Numbered from the stretch's first letter, positions 1 through 11,077 are shown. The stretch: 64,000 nt of DNA from Aquatica leii (GCA_035610365.1 CM069432.1:3038001-3102000), one strand, 5' to 3'. Made by a program: numbers and translations. Notes: a model not told the origin generated them from the letters alone.

Positions 1-1002
1 TTGAAATCTGTCACTGAGTTCGATTATATATCGTCTAACTTTACTGGATTGCTTTTAGAAATTTTACCAAAAAATGTTTTAAAACGAGTTAACCGTGATT
101 TAAGTTGACTTCTTTATAATTTCAATGCTTCCATTATAATTTACAATAAATACAAATTAAGACAGTATTAAAGGAAAGTAATTAGCTAGGTGTAGTTTAA
201 ATGGTAATGTTAAGTGGAGAAAGACTTACTTTGCCACTATTAATCCGTTTAATGTTGATGGAATGTTGCCCTTTACTTATTGCGATGCACATATAATGCT
301 GGTAACAATGTTGATGTAACTTTTATGCACTTCGCACTGCTTGAACCGCACTCAAACTGAATTATTTTGATTATGAAAATGTGATGAAATGCAATGGTGC
401 TCTTGAATGAATTTTAATTAATGTCGTTTGCCGGAAACGTATCCGGCTCGAAGGACCAATGTTTTTGCGTTGGTTAAACTAACGCGGTTTGTGCAGATGC
501 ACACTTATCTTTTTCAAATCAATGCAAAATAAATAACGTTGTTTTGAAATAAGGTAATATATTTATAATGAGAGATATACATCAACTGACTAGCAAAACC
601 GTAGTTTTGCTGAATGAAACCTTTGGATATTAAATGTTACGCCTATTTTATAAAACTTACAATTAAGTCAAGTTAAATTATACCTCATCAAATAATGGTA
701 GTAAAAATACTGGTACTACAAGACTGGTTGTCCAACCGGCAACGTTTCTTTATAAACGTGACAACACTGTATTGATTTTCTTAAAAACCATTTTTAACCT
801 AATTTTCACCACTATCACAAATTTCTTTTCCAATCCACATGGAAGAGTTTTCCATATGTGTACGCATCAATTGTAACAGATTCAAAATTAATCGAAAGTT
901 TAGGATGTTAAAGAAAAGGAGATAATTAAAATATATTGCAAGTGCATAATTATTAAAATTTAAACAATATATGCGGAAATTGCATAATTTTAAGCTACTG
1001 AA
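1..1002. other. Upstream region of Bdp1, no gene seen
   Basis: AT-rich sequence with no open frame or repeat that I recognise. It should contain the promoter and 5' UTR of Bdp1, whose ATG is at 1003. I could not place a TATA box or transcription start with any confidence. Confidence 0.5.
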
Positions 1003-1638
1003 ATGGCAACTAGAAGAAGCAGAATTAAAGGAATTGCTAATATTCCTCAGCGAAGAAAAACAGAAGCAAAGTTGGTTGAAGAACCATTAACCAATGGAAT
1101 ATCTGACGAAGCACCAGATGACAATGACAGACTGAGTGTGATTGAAACCGGAAATAATGAAAGTAATAGTAGTGCAGAAACTTCAAATAAGTTAGAAACG
1201 CACAATATACAAAATAATGTAGACTCGGAGGGTACCAATGTTGCTACATCTACAGAGGAGCCGGTCACTAAAACCGAAGAATCTATAAAACCTCGTAGAC
1301 GTACTTTTATAAAACCTTTAGTTAACATAAAATCTTTACACAAATCAAAACCCAAGGTAGACGAAGCAATTAAAACTAATATTAATCAGACACCGTTGTG
1401 TAGTGTTCAAGAGATCAATAACGAAGTTGAAATATCGATTCCAGCGCAAGTGGTTATAAATTCAGATAGTGAGAATATAATAGAGCCGCAAAGTCCTACA
1501 AAGCTAATAAATCGCAGTCGCATTAAGGCGGTTCCACGTTTAACACAACGTAGGATTAGCTCAACAATACACGGTAGTGCTAGTGAATCAGAAGATGACA
1601 CCAATAAAAAAACTTATAAACGAATCAAAACCGAATCT
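1003..1638 (+). CDS. Bdp1: Bdp1 exon 1 (N-terminal)
   Basis: Starts at the first ATG after a run of stops. It encodes residues 1-212, rich in Ser, Thr, Glu and Lys, with RRSRIK/NRSRIK-type repeats near residues 4 and 169. The donor GTAAGT at 1639 keeps phase 0. Reading through it would end at a stop at 1654. Confidence 0.88.
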
Positions 1639-4600
1639 GTAAGTACTCAATCTTAACAATAAATCTGTCTATTAGTCGTTTATTACAGGCATGTTCTACT
1701 ATATCAAACTCCAACGAAAACTCTGTGCGGCTTGAGCCAGAGTTACCACCAAAAACTCGAGATTTTAATACAGTTATACAAAGAAAATGCAGACGTACAG
1801 AGCAATCAAATAAAATGGCAGAGGCAAGACGGAATTTCATTAATAAATTTCGTAATAAAGAACCTGACAAGCATAAATTAACAATGCTGGATTTAATTTT
1901 TTACAATCCAACCACTAAGCCTATGAGGTAAGTGTTAGGTATATTTTAGAGATTTTTGCTTTTATTATTCTAAAGTTAATTCTATAGCCAAAAACCTGAA
2001 CGAGTAAATACCAGTAAATCGATTGACGAAAATACTACCGCAGAATGCGACGCAGAGAGTGTAGAAAGTGATGAAGAAAACAACGTTCCAGCGCCACAAA
2101 TTAAAATTGGGGCTAATGGGGAAATAGTGGTTGACGAACAAAGTTTAGTCATTGAAAACAAACAGACTAAAAAAGATCGAGAGAATTTGCAAAATTCTGA
2201 AGTTATAGATGGGGACTTTGACACGGGTTATGGGGTTTATAAACGAGCTAAACGATCTAAAGATTGGAGTAAAGAAGATACGCTGTTTTTCTATAAAGCT
2301 TTAAATACTTTAGGCACCGATTTCTCTCTTATGGTACAACTTTTTCCAGGTCGCAGTAGGAGAGAATTAAAAATGAAATTTAAAAAAGAAGAAAAAATCA
2401 ATCATGTATTAGTTGATAAAGCTCTAACTAGACCTTTGCAATTTAACATTAAAGAATTAAAAGAGGAAGTTAAAATGCGGCAAAAAATGAAAGAATTAGA
2501 AAGGATAGAAAAGGAAGAAAGGATTAAGCAGTTGCAGGCCCAAAAAAAGAATACAATCTTGCCTTATACACGTAAGCTACTTTACTTCTGTTTTCTATTA
2601 TGTAATATATACAGGGTGTTAATACTAAGTTGTAACACCCAAAATGGCAGTTAGAACTTATTGAAACAAACTTTTTCTAGTTACATTTGTTATTAGAATA
2701 CTCCCTGGTTTTAAGGAATATTTAAAAAATACAAAAACTATCAGCATTTGCTTGATATTTTAAAAACCACTCGATCGATTTTCGACAATAAAAGATTGTA
2801 ACGAATTTTATTATTAAAACTAATTTATTTTTACTTATACTAAAAATATATACACGTTTATAACTAACCGAAATAATTAAATCTAAAGATATTTAATAAA
2901 GACACTTACACTTTAATTTATATCGCACTATTACTTACACGAAGATAACTTCTATTTATCTAAACAGCGAAAGTGTTTATATCAAAGCCACGTACTCCGT
3001 ATCTTTATCGCACACGCGTTAATTCCACTTGAATAATCTTAACACTGCCGTCTTTGCATTACAGAAATAACTGACCTGGGATTTCTTGCACAATATTTAT
3101 ACATTTTGGGAAAACGTTCCCGTATGTTCCACATCCTTCGATGAACGTTCTACAAAACCTCGCGAAAGCTCTCGAAGTTGCGCATAACTTCTCGAACGTT
3201 TCACTACCCCCTCATTAGGACTGTTCCGTCCCAGAACAGGAGACTGGATGCGACACCGGTAAAAAGGATCGTGGCTATAGCGGCAGCTTTTTCCATTTCG
3301 GCAACTCCCTTGACCATAAAAGTAACAGTCAATGGACTTTTCCTGACCCAATATTCTCCTTGGTTGGTAACTACAGACCAACACTGGAATGCCTGTTCCT
3401 CGGAAGACGACCTCCAACATGTTTCGAACTGTCTTCCAGTTCAGTTGATCTAAGCCACAACCAAGCTTGGGTACTGCCAATTTTTTAACATGGTGGAACT
3501 CAATTTCTCTTGAGATTCCATAATGTTCGCCACAGATTTTTGTATAACGGCTTGGTACGTGAGTATTTCTTGGTGATCAAATAGAAAACGAGCGTCTGTC
3601 ACCACGTAGTCCTAAAACTTTTCCGACTGCCGGTTGCTGTCTTCGTAATTCATCTAGCTGCCCATACTTCTTTTTAAAAACGACTGCAACCCCTCTAGAA
3701 ATGTCAAGATCTTCGGTCTCGCAATGTGCGATGACGTAATCTTTTTGTGTCTGGAACAGGTCTTGTTGTTCCTCGGTGGTAACCCCGAACCTAGCTTTTC
3801 CAGAACCTCCGTATAAGTTCATAAACTTCTCGAACTCCATTTCTTCGATTTGATTCCTGGTTTTGCTAAAATGACGTGGACCACTTTTGGCTTGCTTTTG
3901 GGCGGTTTTCGGATGCGATATATGACGTCATTAATACGCTGCATGACTTTATAGGGGCCCTCCCATTGCCTTTGCAGCTTCGGCGACAAACCACGTCTCC
4001 TTTGGGGGTTATACAACCAGACCATGTCGCCAGGTTGAAACCCACCATTTTGTGCCTTGTCGTTATACCTAGTCTTCCTTCTATCGCTAGCAATTTGTAT
4101 ATTTTTACGGACCTCTTCATGTACTTCGTCTAGCCTCTTGGTCAGCTTGCTGACGTAGTCTTCTCCAGCAACTTCTTCTTCCGGTCTTCGTTCAAATTGA
4201 AGGTCGCATGGCAATCGTATTTCGCGACCGAGCATCACACAGGATGGTGTTTGGCCTGTGCTTTCGTGAACGGATGGTCGGTATGCCATTAGGAAAAGGT
4301 GCAAGTACTGATCTTTAAATCCAACGTAGAAAACCACTCGGATCCGGACAGGGTGTCGAACGTATCGTCAATTCTATGTAAAGAGTAACTGTCCTTTTTG
4401 GTCAAGTCGTTTAGCTGTCTGTAGTCTACGCAAAACCTCGTTGATCCATCCTTCTTCTTTACGAGTGCCACTGGGGATGCCCATGGGCTACTTGAAGGTT
4501 CAATCACGCCTTCTCTCTCCATATCCGTAATTATTTGTTCGGCTTCTTCTCTTTTTGCCAAAGGAAGTCTGCGTGGATGTTGTCGTATCGGCCGAGCGTC

Positions 4601-7600
4601 TCCGTTATTAATTTTATGTTTCACCGCGTTAGTTCTTTCTTTGTAACCACTCTCCAGCGCGAACACATCTTGATACTCTTGGATCAACACTTTAACTTTA
4701 GCCAGCTTGGTTTTGGCTGAGGTTTTGGCATTTGGTGGTAAGAATGTCCAATAGATGTTGTGGACACTTCTTCGGCGACCTATCTTCGTCAGACTTCACG
4801 CATCTCACAATTTGAGATACTGGCGTGCATTGGCCTACCACGGTCTTTTTTTTCAACGTTACAGGATCTGAGTTGATGTTTAAGATCCTTACTGGCATCG
4901 TGTTTTCTACTCGTACTAAAGTTCTGCCAACGAGTAGCCCCTTTTCAACTAAGCCGCCCTCCATTGGTTCAATCGCGCGTATGTAGCCTTCCCGGAGACT
5001 TCCATCCAGGCGTGCCATCACCACATTTTGCAGGTAGAGTTACGTCTTCACTCAATAAGACTCGCACGGCTGCCTTCTTTGACGAATGCAAAGGAATTTC
5101 TTTATCACGTCCATTCCTAGGATAACTTCTTCCGTGATGTCGGCTACTAGTACTTGATGGCTAAGTACTCCATTTCCCAAACCAATGGTTACGTTGACTT
5201 GTCCGTGAGTAGGTATTTCTTCGCCCGTCGCCGTTCGAAGTTACTGGTGATGTCTTCTCGTTTACCACGGTCTTCTTTTTTAACGTTACAGGATCTGCGT
5301 TGATGTTTAAAATCCTTATTGTTATCGTGTTTTTTACTCGTACTAAAGTTCTGCCAACGAGTAGTCCTTTTTCAACTAAGCCGCCCTCCATTGGTTTAAT
5401 CGCGCGTATGTAGCCTTCCCGGAGACTTCCATCCAAGCATGCCATCACCACACTTTCCGTCCTTGCAGGCAGAATCACGTCTTCACTCAATAAGACTCGC
5501 ACGGCTGCCTTCTCTGACAAATGAAAAGAAATTTCTTCATTGTCGATCTTCAGAACATCGTTCTTCATATCCAAATTAAACCGATACTTCTTTATCACGT
5601 CCATTCTCAGGATAGCTTCTTCCGTGATGTTGGCTACCAGTCCTTGATGGCCGAATACTCCATTTCCCAAACCAATGGTTACGTTGACTTGTCCGTGAGT
5701 AGTTCTTTCTTCGCCCGTCGCTGTTCGAAGTCGTACTGTTACTGGTGATGTCTTCTCGTTTTCCAATAACATGTCAGGACGAATAATGGTCTGCGTCGCT
5801 CCAGTTTCAACCAGTAACTGAACACTTCTTCCATTCATCTTGTCATCGAGATAACTGCTATGCAATTGCTCCCTAGGCGACGCCATTTGAATGGTAGTCT
5901 CCGGGGCCTCACTATACGAGATTACCTTTTGTCTGTTTTGGTCGCCCCGTTCCAAATTTTCGAGCGCTCTTTTTGTCCTCTTCTTAGGTTTAATACGATG
6001 CCGTCGTACATGGCCTATTTCACCGCAGTTTCCCGAAGTATTCGTCCCGCTATCTCCTCGATGCTTTCCAGTAGACAAACGTTTTTCTGGTTTTCTTTTT
6101 GGTACCTTCATTGTAAATGAAACAACACTCAACAAAATCTTATTCTTGTAATTGATGACTTGACTCCTTCTCTGTGTCTTTATTTGTGTCCTTAACCTCT
6201 TGGTAGCAATCATCTGGCTTGTAATTACCGTTAATGTTAATATAATCTAGGTCATGTATGCTCTCATCTATTAAATCGTCCTCTTCGTCGATGTAGTTTT
6301 TCTCAATTTATTTTTCTAAAGACGAGTCACTATCTTCTGAGGAATCTGACAAATTCCTTTTTCTTACATCTGTATTTGGCGTTTTCCTTGCCAGTTTAAA
6401 CTTGTCCATATTTCTTTTCTAAGCTTGTTTAATGCTTTCCTGTTCTCATCTTCTTGCTTCTTTTTAAAATATTCGACAGAAGTTATAATTTCTGCACCTA
6501 GACAAACTCTTTTTCTTTTTGGTTGAGTGTCACGTTTTGTATTATTTCTTGATAATAGTATTTGGGTTAGAATATTCTCAAATGATATATTTTGGTCATT
6601 AGCTTGTGAAAAAGTTTTTTCTTTATCAGAAATTTCGGAGTCTTGACATAAGGGTTCCACAGTTAACGTTTGCGATTCATTAGACGGACCAGGGATAGGT
6701 TCAAGAGTTAACGTAGAGGATGCTTCAAATGGACCAGCGATAGGATCAGCAGTAGCCTCGTCTTGTGCCTCATTGTCTGTGGTGTTACGGTCGAATTTCT
6801 TTATACACGCCTATGTTGTTACGAACGAAATTTCCTTGGCGCACGCCTATGTATTTTCAACGTAAAAGTAGATTCGGGTTTACGCCTTCTAAGGTTCGTT
6901 TCTCGGCGGGATTTATTTGATGGAAAGTCGTCACACAAGCATGTTATAAAATGGTCTGTACGCATAGCTATGTTTTATCTTATCATCTAGAAAACGAATT
7001 CTAATTAATAAAGGACCTGATTGCTTCAACGCGTTACAGGGTAAGCGATTGTCGTTTTAGTAACAATTTCGATCGTAATTCTGTTTTCCTTCTAACAGCC
7101 ATTTTATTTTCTTTTACATTCATTCATTCAACATCTGGTACGTTATCGAAAAATGGCTATCGCCAACGACCACTAAATACGGGAACACGTTGCCGTCTAC
7201 GACCTTCAGCGTAAGGCGATTTCTCGCTGCGAAATTGAGTGTCTGGTGGAGTTTCTCGGTCAAAGATTGCGACAGGATTCAATATCGATGTACGAGTGAA
7301 TGAACCTTGACAAAGATTTGGATGGACGATACTAATTTCTTCTTCATACAGTTTATGGTTATAACTAATTAAATCAACGTAAAGGGGTATATCAGCATCC
7401 GATTTTCGGGTTGTGTTATATGTATACTTTTAAATTTAAGTAATGACGTTGTAGATTTGGATTTCGTGAGATATTAGATTGACACGAATTGGTATTCAAA
7501 TAAATTACAGGTTACGTGTCGGAGGAAGTACTTCCTTTGCACCTGCGAAGATTCCTGTATTGTTTGGTAAGTGTTTTTATATGTTTCTGTTTCGTGTCAA

Positions 7601-10600
7601 CGTGGTTACTCACGGAACTGTCACTAATAGTATTTCCGAACTGATTACCGTAATTGTGATATCATTTAATTAGAAATTCGCGTATACTACGTGTGCTGTA
7701 TACTCTCCTTAATAATTGTGATAATTTAGTGTGACAGCCATATTACTAATTATGTAAACGATATTTCTTACACACTATTTTTCGATATACACTTTTACTG
7801 TAGTTTATTTATGTATAGTGTGTTGCCTATGCTACTAGCATTTCTATATTAAGAAGTCTTATATATTCTGTGATCATCATCAGCGGTTCTACATTAAAAT
7901 TGTTATTGTGGTTAGTTATTCTTTTATGACAACACACCTGTCTCCTGTGGCTATCGTTACCAACTAATTACGTAGTAGAGGAATTACGAACCTAAGATCG
8001 TGTTACAAGTGCTACCATTCTGTTGTGAGCGGACAGACGTCGCTTTTGGGATAAGCTCTGGCGCCCTTAATTATCTATATGTATCTATGAACCCCCCCTC
8101 TCTCCGACCATTGAGAGTTGGCCGTGCAGGTTCGTGAAACACCTAAAGCTTGTAACAGTGGTAGTAGGAATTTCTACAGAATTGTTCTTTTGATTCCTAT
8201 ACTTGTTAAGGTCCGCCTCCAAAAAAATATTTATCGGTAGTTGATTGCGATCAGGGCCACCAGTTTCAGCGTTGTAGATTCCGGTAGCTTGAAAAGCGTT
8301 GATTATATTACTATTTGGCATGTTTTTATATTCTTTGTTAAGAATCTGAACAAACTCACTCTTCGAAATTCTCCGTCTGGGATTCATCCTCTGCCATTTA
8401 CAGAGCGCTTTGTCCCAACTGATTTTCATTCTTTTAAATACCCCTACATCTAGCGGTTGAAGTATATGTGTTGAGTGCGGTGGTAATTTCAAAATTGTAA
8501 TATTGTTATCCATTGCCGTCTTTGATGACATCACAAGTGATATGGGAAACGTGACCGTCGACAATAAGGAGCACGGGGCGCTCAGAAGGAATGTTAGGAA
8601 TAAAACATTTATTAAACCATTTTGCAAAAATGGCTGCAGTCATCTAGCCTCTATCTGATGCTGCAAAAGCAGTTTTATCTAAGGGATCGGATTTCTCAGG
8701 CATCATTGATTTTATGACATTCTTTCCTTTAAATATCGAAAGTAAAGGCAGTTTTTGCCCTGAAGCCGAACAACAAACTAAAACAGTTGTGTTTTCCCGA
8801 CCACAAGACGAAATGGTTCTGGAACACTTAGAACCTATACTACCCAAAACTTTTGTCTTTGACGGGTCATTTTAAAAAGAAGTTTCGTCGCAATTATATA
8901 TTAGGTGGGGTTGGCCCGTTAAATTTAAGTTCTCTACTGTTTTTTCGACTAAATCTATGAACCCGTATATTGTCCAGGGATTTTCTTGTTTTTTTCTAGC
9001 CGCCTCAACTCCTTTTCAAAGAGAATTTATTCCTGGTACAAAAATTCAAAAACCATTGCTCATCTGGTCTACCATCCTTAAATTTTGTGTTTAATTTATT
9101 CCTTTTAACGTAAATTTCCACAATGTCTAATACTTCTTCTCGAGATAGTCCGTATCCCCAGTTCTGCATTTGATTCAGGGTCCTCGCAAGTTCAGTTTCA
9201 ATTTCAGAACTCATGCAGAATACTCCACCTCTTGCTTCCTTAGCTACAACACCCTTTGCTCCCCTTGTTCTTTTTGTACATAATGACGAATTGTTGATTC
9301 TGGAACAGCATATCTTCGTGCAGCTGCGAAAATTGTTAGGTTGCTATTTTTAACATCAACTACAGCTTGTATGTAGTACATCTTTTGTATAAACCCCTCC
9401 ATCTGCACCCTTTGTTGTCTTTCTTTGGTAGTTTCTTACCATACTGGATTGCTAAAATACAAAAAATGGATGTCAAACAAATATAGGGTAACTGGGGGGT
9501 TAACTTCCAGTTGCCCATGCACATTACGCCCAGTTACCCCTGGGAGCAATTTATTAGGGGCAACTGGAAGGTACACTTTGGTGACACTGTTTATATTCCA
9601 ACACTTAAAATAACACAGACGTTATGTTGAATAATCTCCAAATACAGCACATATTCATTTAAATACAAAAATTTTCAATTGTAATACTTACCAAGAGTAA
9701 AATACTTAGCGTGTGTAATATGTTGTACTATGACCATCTGAAGAACTTTCATAAAATAATATTATCTGCGATAACAACAGACACGTGCTACTCGACACCG
9801 TTTCGTTTTTGTACTACTAGGTAAGGGCAACTGACAATTAAATGGCGGGAGATTCAACTTTATAAATGCAATGGAAATAAACATACATCCCAGTTACCCC
9901 ATACGCCCAATTACCCAACTAGACCTTAAGTAATGACGATTTTTTTAAAAACAAAAAAAGGCAATAAGTATGTTTTAGGGCTCGAAATCAAAATCGTGAA
10001 CTAAGAAAAGTTGTTTGTTTCAATGAGTTCTAATTTCCGTTTTCGGCTGTTACAACTTAGTATTAACACCCTGTATAATTATGTACAACACGTTTGCTCA
10101 AAAATTCCGTACTTAACATTATGTTTCTCAATTTTTTTGTAGGTGTAAAAAAGGACCGCAAAAGGGAAACCAAAAAACGAAATAGAAAACCGAAAGATAT
10201 GTATAGTAAAATAGAAAAAGGAATAGCGTCGATTTGGGAATCCGACAGTGAAGATGAAAAGAACGATGAGGAGGAGGTAGAAGATGATAGAGGGGATGAA
10301 AATGACGATTTCACACCAACAACTAATCTTAGTAATATTTTAAAACCTACCCGTTATGGTAGAATCCCAAAGCAAAAAACATTTACTTTAGAAGACCCTA
10401 AAGTAGTAAAAATCAGAGAGGAGTATTTACAGGAAGAGCATCAATTGGAACCAGGTTCTTTAATGATCGTTTGTTGCCAAACTCCAACGGGAGCACCCAC
10501 ATTTAAAGTGTTTATGATAACCGGATCTCAAAGTAAAGTACCGGTTGTTATACCACCTGACGTTTTAAGTAATTTAACTAAAACATCTGATAAAGCACAA

Positions 10601-10717
10601 ACAGAAGAAACGATACCCGAAAATAATTACACTATCTGCCATGACGATTCAAATAAACAAATTGAAGTAGAAATTCAAGATTTTCAAGAAAATAATGATA
10701 ACGTAACCAGTTCATAA
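1003..10717 (+). CDS. Bdp1: Bdp1, TFIIIB subunit B'' (four-exon gene, 677 aa)
   Basis: Bdp1 joins Brf1 and TBP in TFIIIB, which recruits RNA polymerase III to tRNA, 5S and U6 genes in the nucleus. Joined exons are 1003-1638, 1689-1927, 1988-2571 and 10143-10717. All junctions are GT-AG and phases match, giving an open 677-residue protein. The diagnostic part is in exon 3: a conserved PQIKIGANGEIVVDE stretch (about residues 328-342) just upstream of a SANT/Myb domain (about 383-435) with the typical WSKEDTLFFYKAL and FPGRSRRELKMKFKKEE motifs, then a basic coiled-coil-like helix. The N-terminal 290 residues are low-complexity and poorly conserved, as usual for the family. The acidic C-terminal exon contains TRYGRIPKQKT. 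The last intron is 7571 bases and filled by transposons. The exon structure is inferred from sequence only. Confidence 0.93.
1689..1927 (+). CDS. Bdp1: Bdp1 exon 2
   Basis: Acceptor TTACAG ends at 1688 and donor GTAAGT begins at 1928. The introns on both sides are only 50-60 bases, a normal insect size. Encodes a conserved basic segment (MAEARRNFINKFRNKEPDKHKLTMLDLIFYNP, in two parts) known from Bdp1 upstream of the SANT domain. It enters in phase 0 and leaves in phase 2. Confidence 0.9.
1988..2571 (+). CDS. Bdp1: Bdp1 exon 3 with SANT domain
   Basis: Acceptor TATAG ends at 1987 and donor GTAAGC starts at 2572. Carries the extended SANT domain that contacts TBP-DNA and Brf1 in the family. 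It ends in a Lys/Glu-rich helix. The transposon in the following intron begins only 40 bases after the donor. Confidence 0.93.
2612..2684 (+). repeat. Left terminal inverted repeat of the Tigger-type element
   Basis: Reverse complement of 9998-10073. The outer 25 or so bases match perfectly. The rest aligns with small gaps, including a shared block reading TTAGAAC-TATTGAAACAAAC or similar on both sides. Confidence 0.8.
2797..3203 (-). repeat. 3' LTR of gypsy copy 1
   Basis: On the minus strand it begins TGAAACGTTCGAGAAG and ends AAATTCGTTACA, so it has TG...CA ends. It resembles the LTR pair of gypsy copy 2 at both edges but is diverged inside. Confidence 0.75.
3097..3840 (-). pseudogene. 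Macrodomain (TARG1/OARD1-like) + CCCH zinc finger ORF, gypsy copy 1
   Basis: Minus-strand frame starting MEFEKFMNLYGGSGKARFG at 3840. It matches the macrodomain of the OARD1/TARG1 type, which removes ADP-ribose from proteins. AHCETEDLDISRGVAVVFKKKYG corresponds to the ADP-ribose-binding first half, and MAVPKLGCGLDQLNW (3480 onward) to the family's second loop with the catalytic Asp. The segment between (3480-3590) is frameshifted and carries the VTKKYS catalytic Lys motif in another frame. After the macrodomain follows CYFYGQGSCRNGKSCRYSH, a C-x7-C-x5-C-x3-H zinc finger, and a basic tail that runs into the LTR and stops at 3097. What is seen is the motif match. That the domain is enzymatically active in intact relatives is inference. 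Confidence 0.75.
3819..4337 (-). pseudogene. Integrase C-terminal part, gypsy copy 1
   Basis: Contains LFLMAYRPSVHESTGQTPS, the end of the integrase core, followed by GGFQPGDMVWLYNPQRRRG and WEGPYKV, the conserved GPY/F module of gypsy integrases. It lies directly after an RT fragment because the intervening RT, RNase H and integrase core have been deleted. Confidence 0.8.
4289..4690 (-). pseudogene. Reverse transcriptase N-terminal part, gypsy copy 1
   Basis: Starts in the RT thumb/finger entry (QEYQDVFALESGYKERT), then [37 protein letters not shown] in pieces, and stops just after WFSTLDLK, before the YLDD active site. Gypsy-type by these motifs. Confidence 0.85.
5161..6125 (-). pseudogene. 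gag zinc knuckle and protease region, gypsy copy 1
   Basis: Minus strand: NCGEIGHVRRH is a damaged CCHC knuckle at the end of gag. LVETGATQTIIRPDM is the retroviral-type protease site, but the expected DTGA reads ETGA, so the catalytic Asp is replaced by Glu. Downstream is the EGYIRAIKPMEGGLVEKGLLVGRT spacer, which is repeated with a few changes at 4698-5024. Confidence 0.75.
6783..7290 (+). repeat. TGTTACGG-type LTR-like repeat, diverged copy
   Basis: Starts TGTTACGGTCGAATTTC and shows a short internal duplication of this start at about 6812. It then follows the same course as 26429-26760 (AGATTCGGGTTT..., GGTCTGTACG..., GCGTTACAGG at about 7030). It interrupts the Tigger transposase between core and C-terminus. 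I cannot place its right end precisely. Confidence 0.5.
7291..8084. other. Non-coding stretch inside the Tigger-type element
   Basis: AT-rich, no coding frame longer than about 60 residues, and no repeat recognised within the window. Confidence 0.4.
9486..9917. repeat. MITE-like unit with GGGTAACTGGG repeats
   Basis: Begins GGGTAACTGGGG and ends CGCCCAATTACCC. Variants of the motif GGGTAACTGG or GGGCAACTGG occur about seven times in both orientations near the two ends (9486, 9509, 9530, 9557, 9824, 9889, 9906). Inverted ends with clustered subterminal motifs suggest a small non-autonomous DNA transposon nested in the larger element. Confidence 0.45.
9998..10073 (-). repeat. Right terminal inverted repeat of the Tigger-type element
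   Basis: Pairs with 2612-2684. It ends in CACCCTG at 10073, followed by the TA duplication. Bdp1 exon 4 starts about 70 bases further on. Confidence 0.8.
10143..10717 (+). CDS. Bdp1: Bdp1 exon 4 (C-terminal, stop)
   Basis: Follows a polypyrimidine tract and AG at 10141-10142. The first two bases complete a CGT codon from exon 3, so the frame continues RVKKDRKRETKK. Contains an acidic run (SDSEDEKNDEEEVEDD) and ends at TAA 10715-10717. About 190 residues. Confidence 0.88.
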
Positions 10718-11077
10718 CTGGGTGCATGATACTTGATTTATTTATATTTGGGAGTTTTGTACCTTATACACTTGTGGAATTTTTGTCTGAAAGAAAAGCT
10801 GCCTTACTCGTTACAAACATTACTTTGTTATTTTAGAGATTTTTATGGATTTTAATTTATTATGCGATTTTATATGTATACATATAGGTAATTAAATATT
10901 CATAACACAATTATAATATCGAGGAAATAAATAGTTATACTCTCAAACTTAAGTTATTGATTATCAATTATTCTTCACGTGAAATATAATTTAACCTTTT
11001 TATAATAGTTGACGCCACTGACATTCATAAATAAATTGGGTGTTACGGTGTTACTTCAGTTTTTTTTTTGTATATAT
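10718..11077 (+). terminator. Bdp1: Bdp1 3' UTR with poly(A) signals
   Basis: Non-coding AT-rich sequence after the Bdp1 stop. AATAAA occurs at 10926-10931 and again near 11030-11035, so the transcript probably ends between about 10945 and 11055. The second gypsy element begins immediately afterwards, at 11078. Confidence 0.6.

Larger units (their letters stand above)
2797..6125 (-). mobile_element. Ty3/gypsy retrotransposon copy 1 (antisense, 5'-truncated)
   Basis: Read on the minus strand it holds a gag zinc knuckle, protease, partial RT, integrase tail, macrodomain/CCCH frame and one LTR at 2797-3203. The 5' LTR and most of gag are missing: at about 6125 the sequence switches to the Tigger transposase tail. 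There is a large deletion between RT (TLDLK) and the integrase C-terminus near 4320. A segment of the protease-RT spacer is present twice (about 4840-5030 and 5270-5460). The copy is dead but preserves the macrodomain best. Confidence 0.85.
6130..9425 (-). pseudogene. Broken Tigger/jerky-like DDE transposase
   Basis: Read on the minus strand. Around 9270-9400 is a helix-turn-helix segment (RRYAVPESTIRHYVQKEQG). At 9005-9214 a CENPB-type segment follows (ELARTLNQMQNWGYGLSREEV...RNKLNTKF). At 8085-8910 is the DDE core, with NCDETSF for the first Asp, LIVDGHVSH for the second and LPPHSTHILQPLDVGVFKRMK, a hallmark of the pogo/Tigger family. The core is broken by an in-frame TAA near 8875 and a TAG near 8643. 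A C-terminal part rich in Ser, Glu and Lys (KRKRVCLGAEIITSVEYFKKK) resumes at 6780 after the TGTTACGG-type repeat and has a frameshift near 6365. The protein is clearly non-functional. Confidence 0.75.
2612..10073 (-). mobile_element. pogo/Tigger-type DNA transposon in Bdp1 intron 3
   Basis: Both ends carry the same terminal inverted repeat beginning CAGGGTGTTAATACTAAGTT. The first 25 or so bases are perfect and the match continues imperfectly to about 75 bases. The element is flanked by TA on each side (2610-2611 and 10074-10075), the target duplication of the Tc1/mariner-pogo superfamily. The broken transposase lies on the minus strand. The element is split internally by a gypsy copy and a TGTTACGG-type repeat, and it carries a small MITE-like unit near its right end. 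It fills almost the whole Bdp1 intron. Confidence 0.85.
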
